This document shows positions 1 to 8,629 of a stretch of DNA of 64,000 nt, piece after piece; the stretch's first letter is position 1; each line of letters starts with the position of its first letter. A program made the translations under genes and the position numbers. Under the pieces are notes generated by a model. It did no database searches, had not been told where the DNA came from, and was given only the letters and a program-made list of their open reading frames with translations. The DNA is from CAJXYS01 sp913063035 (lineage in GTDB: Bacteria; Pseudomonadota; Alphaproteobacteria; Rhodobacterales; Rhodobacteraceae): positions 97,061-161,060 of the forward strand of contig NZ_JBOCEG010000009.1 of the NCBI RefSeq assembly GCF_050586465.1, in the 5' to 3' direction.

Positions 1-35
1 GGCTGCTCGCAAGCGCCCCGGACTGGCGGACATGA
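1..35 (+). CDS. 3' end of an upstream gene, possibly lptE (partial)
   Basis: Only the last ten codons are in the window; the frame ending at the TGA at 33-35 reads LLASAPDWRT. Its stop overlaps the holA start as ATGA, the usual sign of an operon with translational coupling. In many Rhodobacteraceae the gene directly before holA encodes the LPS-assembly lipoprotein LptE, and that is the basis of the suggestion. Ten residues are too few to confirm it. Confidence 0.35.
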   Translation, partial: LLASAPDWRT

Positions 36-1054
36 AGCTCTCGAGCCGCGACGCGCTGCGCTATTTCGCCAAACCCGACCCATCGCGCGCCGGGTTGCTG
101 ATCCACGGCCCCGACACGATGCGCGTGGCACTGCGCCGCCAGGAGGTGATCGAGGCCCTGATCGGTCCCGAGGGCGAGGCCGAGATGCGGCTTGCGCGGA
201 TCCCCGCCGCGGATCTGCGCCGCGACCCGGCGATGCTGTCCGATGCGGTCAAGGCGCAGGGGTTTTTCCCTGGCCAGCGCGTGGCCTTCGTCGAAGAGGC
301 CGGCGACGGGCTGGCCAAGGTGATCGGCGCCGCCTTGGACGACTGGCGCGAGGGGGACGCCTGCATCGTCGTCACGGCCGGACAGCTCAACGCGCGTTCG
401 GCGCTGCGCAAGCTCTTCGAGGGTCACAAGAACGCCTATGCGGCGGCGATCTACGCCGATCCGCCATCGCGCGAAGAGATCGAGGCGGCGCTGGGCAAGG
501 CGGGCCTTGCCGATATCGCGCCGGACGCCATGACCGACCTGACGGCGCTGGCGCGCAGCCTCGATCCGGGTGATTTCCGCCAGACCCTCGAGAAACTGGC
601 GCTCTACAAGCACGGCGATCCGGCCCCCGTCGCCAGCGCCGACGTCGCGGCCTGCGCCCCCGCGACGACCGAGGCCGGGCTGGACGAGACGCTCGACGTC
701 GTGGCCGAGGGCCGCGTGGCCGAGCTTGGCCCGATGATGCAGCGCCTCGAGGGGCAGGGGGTGACGCCGATCTCCATCGTGATCGGCGCGACGCGGCACT
801 TCCGGCGGCTGCACGCCGCCGCGGCTGATCCGAAGGGACCGGAAGCCGGGCTCGCCCGCGCGCGGCCCCCGGTCTTCGGGCCGCGGCGGGACCGGCTGGC
901 GCGGCAGGCCGGGCGCTGGGGAATGCGGCGGCTCGAAGAGGCGCTGCACCTGCTGGTCGAGACCGATCTCGCGCTCCGCTCCGCGCGGCCGGTCCCGCAG
1001 ATGGCGATGCTCGAACGGACCCTGATCCGGCTTGCCATGCTGGCGGGACGCTAG
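32..1054 (+). CDS. holA: DNA polymerase III subunit delta
   Basis: 340 aa, the usual HolA length. The delta subunit is the clamp-loader 'wrench' that opens the beta sliding clamp during replication in the cytoplasm. The N-terminal half has the degenerate AAA+ fold (LLIHGPDTMRVALRRQEV near residues 22-39, in place of a working Walker A). The middle carries the family pattern of Ala/Leu-rich helices, and the C-terminal helical collar ends in LERTLIRLAML. The ATG overlaps the stop of the preceding gene (ATGA), which fixes the start. An 80-bp gap to the next gene suggests holA ends its transcription unit. Confidence 0.93.
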   Translation: MKLSSRDALRYFAKPDPSRAGLLIHGPDTMRVALRRQEVIEALIGPEGEAEMRLARIPAADLRRDPAMLSDAVKAQGFFPGQRVAFVEEAGDGLAKVIGAALDDWREGDACIVVTAGQLNARSALRKLFEGHKNAYAAAIYADPPSREEIEAALGKAGLADIAPDAMTDLTALARSLDPGDFRQTLEKLALYKHGDPAPVASADVAACAPATTEAGLDETLDVVAEGRVAELGPMMQRLEGQGVTPISIVIGATRHFRRLHAAAADPKGPEAGLARARPPVFGPRRDRLARQAGRWGMRRLEEALHLLVETDLALRSARPVPQMAMLERTLIRLAMLAGR

Positions 1055-1134
1055 AGAACGGGTGACTCCCGGAAAAATCAGCTAGGATCCGACTCGTTTG
1101 TTGTGACCTGCGTAACGAGTTTTAGGAGTAGCCC

Positions 1135-1722
1135 ATGTATGTCGTCATCGGCGCGACCGCGAGTCGCGCGCTCCGTGTGCTCTGGCTCTTGGAAGAGCTG
1201 GGGCTGGAGTATGAGCATCGTCCCGAAGCCCCCCACAGCGCGGCCGTGCGCGCGCTCGATTCCAGCGGAAAGATCCCGATCCTGCTGGTGGACGGGGTGG
1301 TGATGACCGACAGCCTGGCCATCATGACGTTCCTCGCCGACCGCCATGGCGCGCTGACCTATCCCGCCGGCACGGTGGAGCGCGGTCTGCAGGATGCGCT
1401 GACCTTCCGCATCCTCGACGAGATCGAGGCGGTGATCTGGATGGCGGCGCGGCACAGTTTCGTCCTGCCCGTGGAAAAGCGCGTGCCAGAGGTGCTGGAC
1501 AGTCTCCGGTGGGAGTTCGGCCGCGGCGTGGCGCGGATCGCCGAGCGGCTTGGCGACGGGCCCTTCCTGATGGGCGCGGAGATGACCGTGCCGGATATCC
1601 TCCTGGCGCATTGCGGCCGCTGGGCGGCGCGGGCCAATTTCGAAATCGAATCACCCGGTCTGAACGCGTTTCTGGCGCGCATGTGGGAACGTTCCGCGTT
1701 CAAGCGGGTTATTGACGGGTAG
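1135..1722 (+). CDS. Glutathione S-transferase family protein
   Basis: 195 aa cytoplasmic protein with an N-terminal thioredoxin-like domain (about residues 1-75) and an all-helical C-terminal domain. The GST hallmarks are a SGKIPIL segment with the cis-proline and a following TDSLAI segment that binds the gamma-glutamyl part of glutathione. A Ser near residue 9 (TASRALR) is the likely thiolate-stabilising residue. AGGAG precedes the ATG by about 7 bases. It probably detoxifies an electrophile by glutathione conjugation, but the substrate cannot be read from sequence. It sits just before another GST-fold gene on the same strand, 45 bp apart. Confidence 0.85.
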   Translation: MYVVIGATASRALRVLWLLEELGLEYEHRPEAPHSAAVRALDSSGKIPILLVDGVVMTDSLAIMTFLADRHGALTYPAGTVERGLQDALTFRILDEIEAVIWMAARHSFVLPVEKRVPEVLDSLRWEFGRGVARIAERLGDGPFLMGAEMTVPDILLAHCGRWAARANFEIESPGLNAFLARMWERSAFKRVIDG

Positions 1723-1767
1723 CCTTGGGGCGCCGGTGCCCTAGGGTCATGTCCGAAAGGAGGGCAC

Positions 1768-2727
1768 ATGGGCCTTATGATAGACGGGGTCTATCATGCA
1801 GAAGACCCCGGACCGGATACGACGGCGCAGGGCGCGTTTCGCCGTGCGGACAGCACGATCCGCAACTGGATCACGCGCGACGGGCGCGCCGGCCCGACGG
1901 GCGCGGGCGGGTTCACCCCCGATCCCGGGCGCTATCACCTGTATCTTGCCTGGAACTGCCCCTGGGCGCACCGGGCGTTCCTGACGCGGATGATAAAATG
2001 GCTGGAGGACGCGATCACCGTCTCCTTCGCCCGTCCGCGCCGGACCGAGGATGGCTGGGTCTTCGACGACGACGGGCCCTATGCGGATCCCTTGATGGGT
2101 GCACGGGCGCTGCACGAGGTCTATGCGCGCCACGATCAACCCTATACCGGCCGGGTCACCGTGCCCGTTCTCTGGGACCGCGAGTCGGGGCGGATCGTCT
2201 CGAACGAGTCGGCGGATATGGTGCAGATGCTCGACGCCGCCTTCGATGGCGGCCCGTCGCTGCGCCCGGATGACCTCGCCGCGGATATCGATGCCTGGAA
2301 CGCGCTGATTTATCCGACCCTCAACAACGGGGTCTACCGGGCCGGTTTCGCCCGCACGCAGGCGGCCTATGATGCCGCCGTGGCCGAGGTGTTCGACACG
2401 CTCGACCGGATCGAGGCGCAGCTGGGGCGGACCCGCTACCTGACCGGCGACCGCTTCACCGAGGCCGATCTCAGGCTCTTTCCGACGCTGGCGCGCTTCG
2501 ACGTGGCCTATCACTACGCGTTCAAGTGCAATATCCGGCGGGTGTCGGACTATCCGAACCTCTGGGGCTATGCGCGCGAGATCTACCAGATGCCCGGTGT
2601 CGCCGGGACGGTGGATTTCGACATCTACAAGCGCGGCTACTTCTCGCCGTCGGAGTTGCGCAACCCGCTCGGCATCGTGCCGGCAGGCCCGGTCATCGAC
2701 TGGACGGTTCCGCACGGCCGGGGCTGA
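1768..2727 (+). CDS. Glutathionyl-hydroquinone reductase (YqjG/ECM4 type)
   Basis: 319 aa, the length of the Xi-class GST family. These enzymes reduce glutathionyl-hydroquinones, releasing glutathione. The catalytic motif NCPWAH with its active-site Cys is present near residue 58, followed by a helical C-terminal domain. The conserved VSDYPNLWGYAREIYQMPGV segment near residues 260-280 is also typical of the family. GGAGG precedes the ATG at the right distance. The last 35 bp overlap the tail of the convergent flavoprotein gene at 2693. The family is clear; the natural quinone substrate is not known from the context. Confidence 0.9.
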   Translation: MGLMIDGVYHAEDPGPDTTAQGAFRRADSTIRNWITRDGRAGPTGAGGFTPDPGRYHLYLAWNCPWAHRAFLTRMIKWLEDAITVSFARPRRTEDGWVFDDDGPYADPLMGARALHEVYARHDQPYTGRVTVPVLWDRESGRIVSNESADMVQMLDAAFDGGPSLRPDDLAADIDAWNALIYPTLNNGVYRAGFARTQAAYDAAVAEVFDTLDRIEAQLGRTRYLTGDRFTEADLRLFPTLARFDVAYHYAFKCNIRRVSDYPNLWGYAREIYQMPGVAGTVDFDIYKRGYFSPSELRNPLGIVPAGPVIDWTVPHGRG

Positions 2728-3928
2728 GCGCCCAGGCGGCCGCGTGTCGCCCGGCCCAGAGGCCGGTGGCGAAACAGCCGGTCAGCAGGTACCCCCCGGT
2801 GGGCGCTTCCCAGTCCAGCATCTCGCCCGCGACGAAGACGCCGGGCAGGGCGTGCAGCATCAGGCCCGGATCCACCGAGTCCGCGCGCACGCCGCCCGCG
2901 GTGGAAATCGCCTCGTCCATCGGGCGCGGCCCGTCATGCGCGACTGGCAGCGCCTTGATCAACCGCGCAAGCGCGGCGGGATCGTCCGGCAGCGGACGTC
3001 CGAACTCCATCAGGAGCGCCCGTTTCGCCGGGGCGAGGCCAAGCGCCTTGCGCAGATGATTGGCAAGGCTCGACTTGCCGCGCGGGCGTGACAGCCGGTG
3101 CGCGGCCTCTTCCACCGCGAGATCCGGGGCGAGATCGATCGCAAGCGCGGCACCGTCGCGCAGCGCGCGGCTGACGGCGTAGATGCCGCCCCCCTCGAGA
3201 CCACGTTCGGAGATCACGTATTCGCCCCGCCGGGTCACGCGGCCCGCGCGCAAGGCCGTGGCCTTGACCGGCAGGCCGAAATGGGGGCGCATATGCGCGG
3301 ACCACCGGACCGAGATCCCCATGTTGGCGGGGCGGAAAGGCGCGATCCCGACGCCCTTTTCGGAAAGCCAGGGCGCCCAGGCGCCGTCCGACCCGAGCCG
3401 CGCCCAGCTGGCCCCGCCCAGCGCAAGCACGGTGACGGCGGGCCGCAGCACGTGGTGCCCGCCCGGGGTCGTGAAGGCCAGCGCGTCGCCCTCCCAGCCG
3501 GTCCAGCGCCAGCGGGTGCGCAGGGTGACGCCCTTGTCCGCCAGCCGTGCGAGCCAGGCGCGCAGCAGCGGCGAGGCCTTCATGGCCGTCGGGAACACGC
3601 GCCCGGACGAACCGGTAAAGACCTCCTGGCCCAGCTGACGCGCCCAGTCCTGCACCGCCTCGGGGCCGCAGGCGTCGAGCATCGGCGCGAGCCAGCCCGC
3701 CGCCTCTGCATAGGCGGCGCGGAAGCGGGGCGCCGGCTCTTGCTTGGTCAGGTTCAGTCCCGATTTGCCGGCCATCAGGAATTTCCGCGCGGGCGACGGT
3801 TTGGCCTCGGCCACGGTCACGGCCATCCCAGCATCGGCGAGAGCCTCGGCGGCCATGAGCCCGGCCGGCCCCGCCCCGATCACCATTGCCGCGGTCCGCG
3901 CGCCGCGCTCTTGTCGATTGCCAGCCAT
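2693..3928 (-). CDS. BaiN/YhiN-like FAD-dependent oxidoreductase (TIGR03862 type)
   Basis: 411 aa flavoprotein of the HI0933/BaiN superfamily. The FAD-binding dinucleotide motif (VIGAGPAGLMAAEALA) lies near the N terminus, followed by the family segment MAGKSGLNLTK. A C-terminal FAD-contact segment ends in GGYLLTGCFATGLWAGR. The ATG at 3928 is chosen because GAGGA lies about 7 bases upstream; an in-frame GTG at 3949 is also possible. The physiological substrate of this family is unsettled, so the name is structural. The 3' end overlaps the convergent hydroquinone reductase by 35 bp. It is divergent from the small HNH gene with only 47 bp between them. Confidence 0.85.
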   Translation of the reverse strand: MAGNRQERGARTAAMVIGAGPAGLMAAEALADAGMAVTVAEAKPSPARKFLMAGKSGLNLTKQEPAPRFRAAYAEAAGWLAPMLDACGPEAVQDWARQLGQEVFTGSSGRVFPTAMKASPLLRAWLARLADKGVTLRTRWRWTGWEGDALAFTTPGGHHVLRPAVTVLALGGASWARLGSDGAWAPWLSEKGVGIAPFRPANMGISVRWSAHMRPHFGLPVKATALRAGRVTRRGEYVISERGLEGGGIYAVSRALRDGAALAIDLAPDLAVEEAAHRLSRPRGKSSLANHLRKALGLAPAKRALLMEFGRPLPDDPAALARLIKALPVAHDGPRPMDEAISTAGGVRADSVDPGLMLHALPGVFVAGEMLDWEAPTGGYLLTGCFATGLWAGRHAAAWALSPGRAEPSSR

Positions 3929-3975
3929 GGCTCCATCCTCTTTCACCACCGTCCCCGCTTGGCAAGGAGGCGTTG

Positions 3976-4284
3976 ATGTCCGACGCGGCGCCGCAAGATC
4001 CCGTCTGCCCGCTTTGCGGCCGCCCGATCACATCCGGCGCGCGCCGGTCGCTGCACCACCTTGTTCCCAGGCTGAAAGGGGGAAAGCACGGGCCCGTGGT
4101 GGCGCTGCACCAGATCTGCCACAACGAGATCCACGCCACGCTGACCGAGGCCGAGCTGGCCCGGGATTACAACACGATTGCAGCGCTCCGCGCCCATCCG
4201 CGGCTGGCCAGGTTCATCCGCTGGGTGGCGAAACGCCCGCCGGAGTTTCACTCCAGGACACCGGGGCGGCGGCGGAAACGCTAG
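3976..4284 (+). CDS. Small HNH endonuclease-fold protein
   Basis: 102 aa. A zinc-binding pair CPLC near residue 10 is followed by LHHLVP with the HH of the HNH motif, then CHNEIH holding the second zinc pair and the final His. This order, C-x2-C / HH / C-H-N-x2-H, is the complete HNH beta-beta-alpha-metal core. The start is set by AAGGAGG five bases before the ATG. The C terminus is strongly basic (RTPGRRRKR), suiting nucleic-acid binding. The last four bases overlap the stop of lpxK on the other strand. No methyltransferase or toxin partner adjoins it, so a restriction role is not supported. Confidence 0.75.
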   Translation: MSDAAPQDPVCPLCGRPITSGARRSLHHLVPRLKGGKHGPVVALHQICHNEIHATLTEAELARDYNTIAALRAHPRLARFIRWVAKRPPEFHSRTPGRRRKR

Positions 4285-5270
4285 ATCCCGCTGATCCCGG
4301 CCTTTTCCAGGAGGGCATCGAGCGGCTCCCAGTCGGTGATCTCCAGGCGCACGGGCAGGGTCAAGACCTTCTGGCGAAAGCTGGCGGGCAGGCGCACGGC
4401 GTCCTTTTCCGTCGTGACCAACTGGGCGTTGCGAAGCTTCGCCTCGGAGTCCAGGCGTGCCATCAGGCCCGCCGTCAGGGCCTGGTGATCGTCGAGCGCC
4501 ACGGTGCGGATCAATTCGGCCCCGAGCCCGCGCAGCGTGGCAAAGAACTTCTCGGGATGGCCGATCCCGGCGAAGGCCAGCACGCGCAGCCCGTCCCAAT
4601 CCATCCCGGTTCGCAGCGGCACGAGCTGCCCGTGCAGGTGCGGAACCGCGACCGCCCGGCCCCAGTCGCCGGCGAAGCGTGCCTGTGCGTCCGGCCCGCC
4701 GATCGACAGCAGCGCGTCGGCCCGGGCCATGCCCGCGGGCACCGGCTCGCGCAGGGGGCCGGCCGGCAGCACCCGTCCATTGCCGAAGCCCCGGGCCGCG
4801 TCCACGACGACCAGCGATACGTCCTTGACCAGCGCGGGGTTCTGGAACCCGTCATCGAGCAGGATGACATCGGCGCCGGCGCCTGCCGCCGCGCGGGCGC
4901 CCGCCGCCCGGTCGCGCGCCACCCAGACCGGGGCGAAGGCGGCCAGAAGCAGCGGCTCGTCCCCGACATCCTCGGCCCGGTGGCGGGCAGGATCGACCCG
5001 GACCGGCCCGGCGAGGCGCCCGCCATGTCCGCGGCTGACGACCTGCGGTGTCCGTCCCGCGGCGTTCAGCCGCTCGAGCAGGGCGATCACGGTCGGTGTC
5101 TTGCCGGTGCCCCCGGCATTGATGTTGCCCACGCAGATCACGGGCACGCCGACCCGTGTGCCGGGCCGGGCCACGCGTCGCCGGGTCGCGGCGGCATAGA
5201 TCGCCCCGAGCGGCGCGAGCAGGGTGGACAACAGCCCCGGCGCACGGTGCCAGAAGCGCGGCGCCCGCAT
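4281..5270 (-). CDS. lpxK: Tetraacyldisaccharide 4'-kinase
   Basis: 329 aa, the normal LpxK length. It phosphorylates the 4' position of the lipid A disaccharide precursor at the inner membrane, the sixth step of the Raetz pathway. An N-terminal membrane-associated helix (about residues 10-28) precedes the P-loop NINAGGTGKTPT near residue 55. The family segment LLDDGFQNP near residue 142 holds the DDGFQ motif. The ATG at 5270 shares one base with the waaA stop (TGATG), so the pair is translationally coupled. Reading on upstream in the same frame would run through waaA, which rules out a longer start. Confidence 0.94.
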   Translation of the reverse strand: MRAPRFWHRAPGLLSTLLAPLGAIYAAATRRRVARPGTRVGVPVICVGNINAGGTGKTPTVIALLERLNAAGRTPQVVSRGHGGRLAGPVRVDPARHRAEDVGDEPLLLAAFAPVWVARDRAAGARAAAGAGADVILLDDGFQNPALVKDVSLVVVDAARGFGNGRVLPAGPLREPVPAGMARADALLSIGGPDAQARFAGDWGRAVAVPHLHGQLVPLRTGMDWDGLRVLAFAGIGHPEKFFATLRGLGAELIRTVALDDHQALTAGLMARLDSEAKLRNAQLVTTEKDAVRLPASFRQKVLTLPVRLEITDWEPLDALLEKAGISGI

Positions 5271-6562
5271 CAGGTATCGGCCCCGGGTGCGGGCAGCCGG
5301 GCGAGTAGAACCTCGAGCGTGCGCTCGGTGACCTCGGCCCCGCTGGAGCAGACCTCCCAGGCGGCATGGGCCAGCTCGGCGGCGCGATCCGGCGCGAGGG
5401 CTTCCGACAGCGCGCGGGCGAGGCTGTCGGCATCCCGGACCTCCATCGTCGCGCCGGCCTCGGCGAGCCGGGCATAGACATCTGCGAAATTCACCACATG
5501 GGGACCATGCAGGATCGCGGATCCCAGCGCCGCGGGTTCGAACGGGTTGTGCCCGCCAATCTCGACGAGCGAGCCGCCGAGGAAGCTGACCGGGGCCAGC
5601 CGGTACCAAAGCCCCATCTCCCCGAGCGTGTCGGCGACGTAGATCTGGGTCTCGTCGGTCGGCACCTCGCCAAGCGACCGGCGCGTGACGTCCCATCCGC
5701 CGGACCTGAGGGTCGCGGCGATTGCGGTGCCGCGTTCCGGGTGGCGGGGCGCAATAATGAGCAGGAGGCGCCGGGCGGTGCGTCCGGCCGCGGCATGGGC
5801 CTCGACGACGATCTCTTCCTCGCCCGGGTGGGTCGAGGCGGCCAGCCAGACCGGCCGCCCGGCCAGCCGGGACGCCATGGTGGTGCGCTCGGTCTCGTCG
5901 CAGGGCAGCGCGGCGGAGCCTTCCTTGAGCGTGCCGATGACCTCGACCCGGTCGCGGGGCAGGCCGAGTCGGCGCAGGTGGCCCGCGGTCTGGGTGTCCT
6001 GCGCGAGCACATGGTCGAAGCGCGTCAGGAGCGACTTGGCGAACCCGGGCAGCCAGCGCCAGCGGTCGTGGCTCTTTTCCGAGAGCCGGGCGTTGACCAG
6101 CACCATCGGAATGCCGCGGCGATGGGTCTCGACCATCAGCCGCGGCCAGAACTCGCTCTCCGTCCACACCGCGAGATCGGGCTGCCAGTGATCGAGAAAC
6201 CGCACCACGGCGCGCCGCGTATCGACGGGAATGAACTGGTGAATCGTGCGGGGCGGCATGCGGCTCGCCAGCACAGAGGCCGAGGTCACGGTGCCGGTCG
6301 TCACGAGGAAGCTCGCCTCCGGACGGGCCTCGCCCAGCTTGCGGATCAGCTCCAGCAGCGACAGGGTCTCGCCGACGCTTGCGGCATGGAACCAGGCCAG
6401 CGGGCCGTCCGGCCGGGGCTGGCCGGCGTCGCCGAGTCGCTCGGAGAGCCGTTCCGGGTCTTCCTTGCCCGCCGCGAGCCGCCGGTCGAGCAGTCGCCGG
6501 GCATAGCCGTCTGCCCGTGCGGAGAAGGCGAGGTAGAAGGCAAGACCCAGCGACCGGCCCAT
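5270..6562 (-). CDS. waaA: 3-deoxy-D-manno-octulosonic acid (Kdo) transferase
   Basis: 430 aa inner-membrane-anchored GT30 glycosyltransferase that adds Kdo from CMP-Kdo to the lipid A precursor. The N terminus has the membrane-anchor helix. HAASVGE at residues 59-65 contains the catalytic Glu, and the HPGEEE segment near residue 216 is the CMP-Kdo-site motif. GHNPFEPAALG near residue 318 is the C-terminal nucleotide-binding signature. It overlaps lpxK by one base and follows the DUF4170 gene by 11 bp, forming a DUF4170-waaA-lpxK operon. With lpxK it indicates a normal Kdo2-lipid A outer membrane. Confidence 0.94.
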   Translation of the reverse strand: MGRSLGLAFYLAFSARADGYARRLLDRRLAAGKEDPERLSERLGDAGQPRPDGPLAWFHAASVGETLSLLELIRKLGEARPEASFLVTTGTVTSASVLASRMPPRTIHQFIPVDTRRAVVRFLDHWQPDLAVWTESEFWPRLMVETHRRGIPMVLVNARLSEKSHDRWRWLPGFAKSLLTRFDHVLAQDTQTAGHLRRLGLPRDRVEVIGTLKEGSAALPCDETERTTMASRLAGRPVWLAASTHPGEEEIVVEAHAAAGRTARRLLLIIAPRHPERGTAIAATLRSGGWDVTRRSLGEVPTDETQIYVADTLGEMGLWYRLAPVSFLGGSLVEIGGHNPFEPAALGSAILHGPHVVNFADVYARLAEAGATMEVRDADSLARALSEALAPDRAAELAHAAWEVCSSGAEVTERTLEVLLARLPAPGADT

Positions 6563-6573
6563 CGCGCGCGGCC

Positions 6574-6819
6574 TTAGCTGCCGAGTTCCTCGGTCGGGCC
6601 GGCCTCGCGCTCTTCGTCGCGCAGGCGATGCAGATGGGCGATGAAATAGCGCATATGCGCATTGTCGACCGTGCGCTGCGCCTCGGATTTCCAGGCGTTG
6701 TAGGCGGAGTCGTAGTCGGGGAAGATGCCCACGATATGGATGTCGTCGACATTCTTGAAGACGCTGCTGGACGGGGTCACGAGCTCACCGCCGAAGACGA
6801 GATGCAGGCGCTGTGCCAT
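6574..6819 (-). CDS. DUF4170 domain protein
   Basis: 81 aa with start MAQRLHLVFGGEL, chosen because GGAGAA lies upstream and the family begins here. The conserved core IVGIFPDYDSAYNAWKSEAQ and the following HMRYFIAHLHRL make this a confident DUF4170 member. These small alphaproteobacterial proteins are usually encoded next to waaA and lpxK, as here. No enzymatic residues are apparent. An accessory role in lipid A/Kdo assembly is suggested only by position. Confidence 0.85.
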   Translation of the reverse strand: MAQRLHLVFGGELVTPSSSVFKNVDDIHIVGIFPDYDSAYNAWKSEAQRTVDNAHMRYFIAHLHRLRDEEREAGPTEELGS

Positions 6820-7022
6820 TGGGATTCTCCACCGTTTCGAGGTTGCGCGCACCCTAAAGGAACGCCCGTCGGGGTCAAGGCGCACAGCCTGCCGGCGCGG
6901 GGCCGGCGATCCGGCTTAGATGAAGTTTTCATGACAATTCGACGGGATTGATCCAGCGCAAACCGCCCTGGCCCGGGGCAGGTCATCCTTTTCCGGGTAA
7001 CGGTACTGGAGGAGATGTCGAG
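6820..7022. promoter_or_regulatory. Divergent intergenic region between DUF4170-waaA-lpxK and the PstB-like gene
   Basis: 203 bp with two outward-facing genes, so it should contain both promoters. On the + side a clear GGAGGAG sits 8 bases before the ATG at 7023. On the - side GGAGA precedes the DUF4170 start. A stretch of lower GC at 6918-6945 (around GAAGTTTTCATGACAATTC) is the most promoter-like part, but I cannot assign -35/-10 hexamers with confidence. Confidence 0.4.
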
Positions 7023-7844
7023 ATGCTGGATTCCGGACGAGCCCCGGCCAAGGCCGACCCGCGCCCGTCGCATGGCCGTAACGCGCCGCCCTTGATCGAG
7101 GTGGCGGATCTCGATCTCTGGTATGGCGAGACCCATGCGCTGAAGAATGTCACCTTCGACGTCTACCCGCAGGAAATCCTGGCCTTCATCGGCCCGTCAG
7201 GCTGCGGCAAGACCACCGCGCTCAAGACGCTCAACCGGATGCATGACGGCAACCCGGATGTGCGCATCACCGGACGCATCACCATGAGCGGCGCGGATAT
7301 CAACGCGCCCGAGGTGGACCCGCCGCTGCACCGCAAGCGCTTCGGCTGGGTGGCGCAGAAGCCCAACCCCTTTGCCCGTTCCATCTACGAGAACGTCGCC
7401 TATGGCGCGCGGCTTCACGGCCTGGTCGACACCGGCGCCGAGATGGATGCCTGGGTCGAGCACTGCCTGCGCCGGGCGCATCTCTGGGACGAGGTGAAGG
7501 ATCACCTGCACGATCAGTCCGGGTTCGACCTCAGTGGCGGGCAGCAACAGCGGCTCTGCGTGGCACGTGCGATCGGCACCGATCCCGAGGTTCTTCTGAT
7601 GGACGAGCCGACGGGATCCATCGACCCCATCGCCACGGCACGGCTCGAGGAGCTGATGATGGAGCTGCGCGTCGATCACAGCATCGTGGTGGTGACCCAT
7701 TCCATGATGGAAGCGCGCCGGGTCGCTGACCGGGTGGCGCATTTCCATCTCGGTGAATTGCTGGAGATCGGACCGACCGAGCAGGTCTTCCTCGATCCGC
7801 GGAACCCGGAGACGCGGCGTTTCGTCGAGGGCAAATCCGGCTGA
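7023..7844 (+). CDS. PstB-like phosphate-type ABC transporter ATPase (no adjacent permease)
   Basis: 273 aa cytoplasmic ATPase with every ABC motif: Walker A GPSGCGKTT, Q-loop VAQKPNPFARSIYENVAYG, signature LSGGQQQR, Walker B VLLMDEPT and H-loop VTHS. The Q-loop region is diagnostic of the PstB family. Two departures are visible: the D-loop reads GSIDP where PstB usually has SALDP, and the N terminus has an extra 25 or so polar residues. PstS, PstC, PstA and PhoU are all absent nearby. The start at 7023 is fixed by GGAGGAG; a nearby ATG at 7015 is out of frame. It may serve permeases encoded elsewhere or have another role. Confidence 0.8.
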   Translation: MLDSGRAPAKADPRPSHGRNAPPLIEVADLDLWYGETHALKNVTFDVYPQEILAFIGPSGCGKTTALKTLNRMHDGNPDVRITGRITMSGADINAPEVDPPLHRKRFGWVAQKPNPFARSIYENVAYGARLHGLVDTGAEMDAWVEHCLRRAHLWDEVKDHLHDQSGFDLSGGQQQRLCVARAIGTDPEVLLMDEPTGSIDPIATARLEELMMELRVDHSIVVVTHSMMEARRVADRVAHFHLGELLEIGPTEQVFLDPRNPETRRFVEGKSG

Positions 7845-7855
7845 GCGACCGGCTG

Positions 7856-8629
7856 TCAGCGCAGCCGGGCCAGCAGCCCCGCATGCACCGCCGGCGCGCC
7901 GGCGACCAGCCCGGGATGGCGCGGGTCCGGTTCGTTGAAGCGCAGCGGCGCCCCGAACCGGTCGGTGACCCGGGCGCCGGCCTCCGAAAGGATCAGCGCC
8001 CCGGCGGCGATGTCCCATTCCCAGCTGGGCCGCAGCGTGACCATGCCGTCGAAGCGGCCCTCGGCCACGAGGCACAGGCGATAGGCCAGGGACGGCCGGT
8101 GATGGCGGGTGACCTTCGGCACCCCGCCCGGCCAGAGCTCGGGGGCGAGTTGCGGCCGGCCGGCGAGGATGTCTGCGCCGTCAAGCTCGGCCCGGTCGCT
8201 GGCCCGGATCGGTCGGCCGTTGAGCCGCCCGCCGCCGCCCAGCTCTGCCTCGTAGAGCTTGTCCATCAGCGGCAGGCACACCACCCCGGCCGTGACCCGG
8301 CCGTCCTCGACCACGGCCAGCGCGTGGGCAAAGGCACGCTGGCCGTCGATGAAGGCGCGCGTCCCGTCGATCGGATCGACGATGAACAGCCGGCGCGCCC
8401 CGAGCCGCCGCGTATCGTCGTCGGTTTCCTCCGACAGCCAGCCATATCCGGGCCGCGCCGCGAGCAGGTCTGCCCGGAGCATCCGATCTATCTCGAGATC
8501 GGCCTCGGTCACCGGCCCGTGGCCGCCGCCCTTGTCCCAGATCTGCGGACCCTGCCGGAAATGGCGGGTGGCGATACGGCCCGCGGCAGCGGCCGCGTCG
8601 CGCAACAGGGCGAGGTCACTCCCCGGCAA
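7856..8629 (-). CDS. cysQ: 3'(2'),5'-bisphosphate nucleotidase / inositol monophosphatase family (CysQ-like)
   Basis: 257 aa. The metal-dependent phosphatase fold is shown by GGGHGPVTEADLEIDR near residue 35 (TEAD), the SEET segment near residue 66, the metal-binding loop IVDPIDGTR near residue 83, and WEWDIAAGALILSEAGA near residue 203. CysQ converts 3'-phosphoadenosine 5'-phosphate, the by-product of sulfate reduction and of sulfotransferases, to AMP. Inositol-phosphate activity cannot be excluded. It overlaps the pmbA tail by 14 bp and follows it on the same strand. PAP removal would be needed if the sulfotransferase-like genes at 48 kb are active. Confidence 0.85.
   Translation of the reverse strand: MPGSDLALLRDAAAAAGRIATRHFRQGPQIWDKGGGHGPVTEADLEIDRMLRADLLAARPGYGWLSEETDDDTRRLGARRLFIVDPIDGTRAFIDGQRAFAHALAVVEDGRVTAGVVCLPLMDKLYEAELGGGGRLNGRPIRASDRAELDGADILAGRPQLAPELWPGGVPKVTRHHRPSLAYRLCLVAEGRFDGMVTLRPSWEWDIAAGALILSEAGARVTDRFGAPLRFNEPDPRHPGLVAGAPAVHAGLLARLR

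Noticed and set aside
2693..2727. 35-bp overlap of the hydroquinone reductase and flavoprotein ends, considered as a frameshift signal
   Set aside because: Both proteins have normal C termini; short convergent overlaps are frequent in this window.
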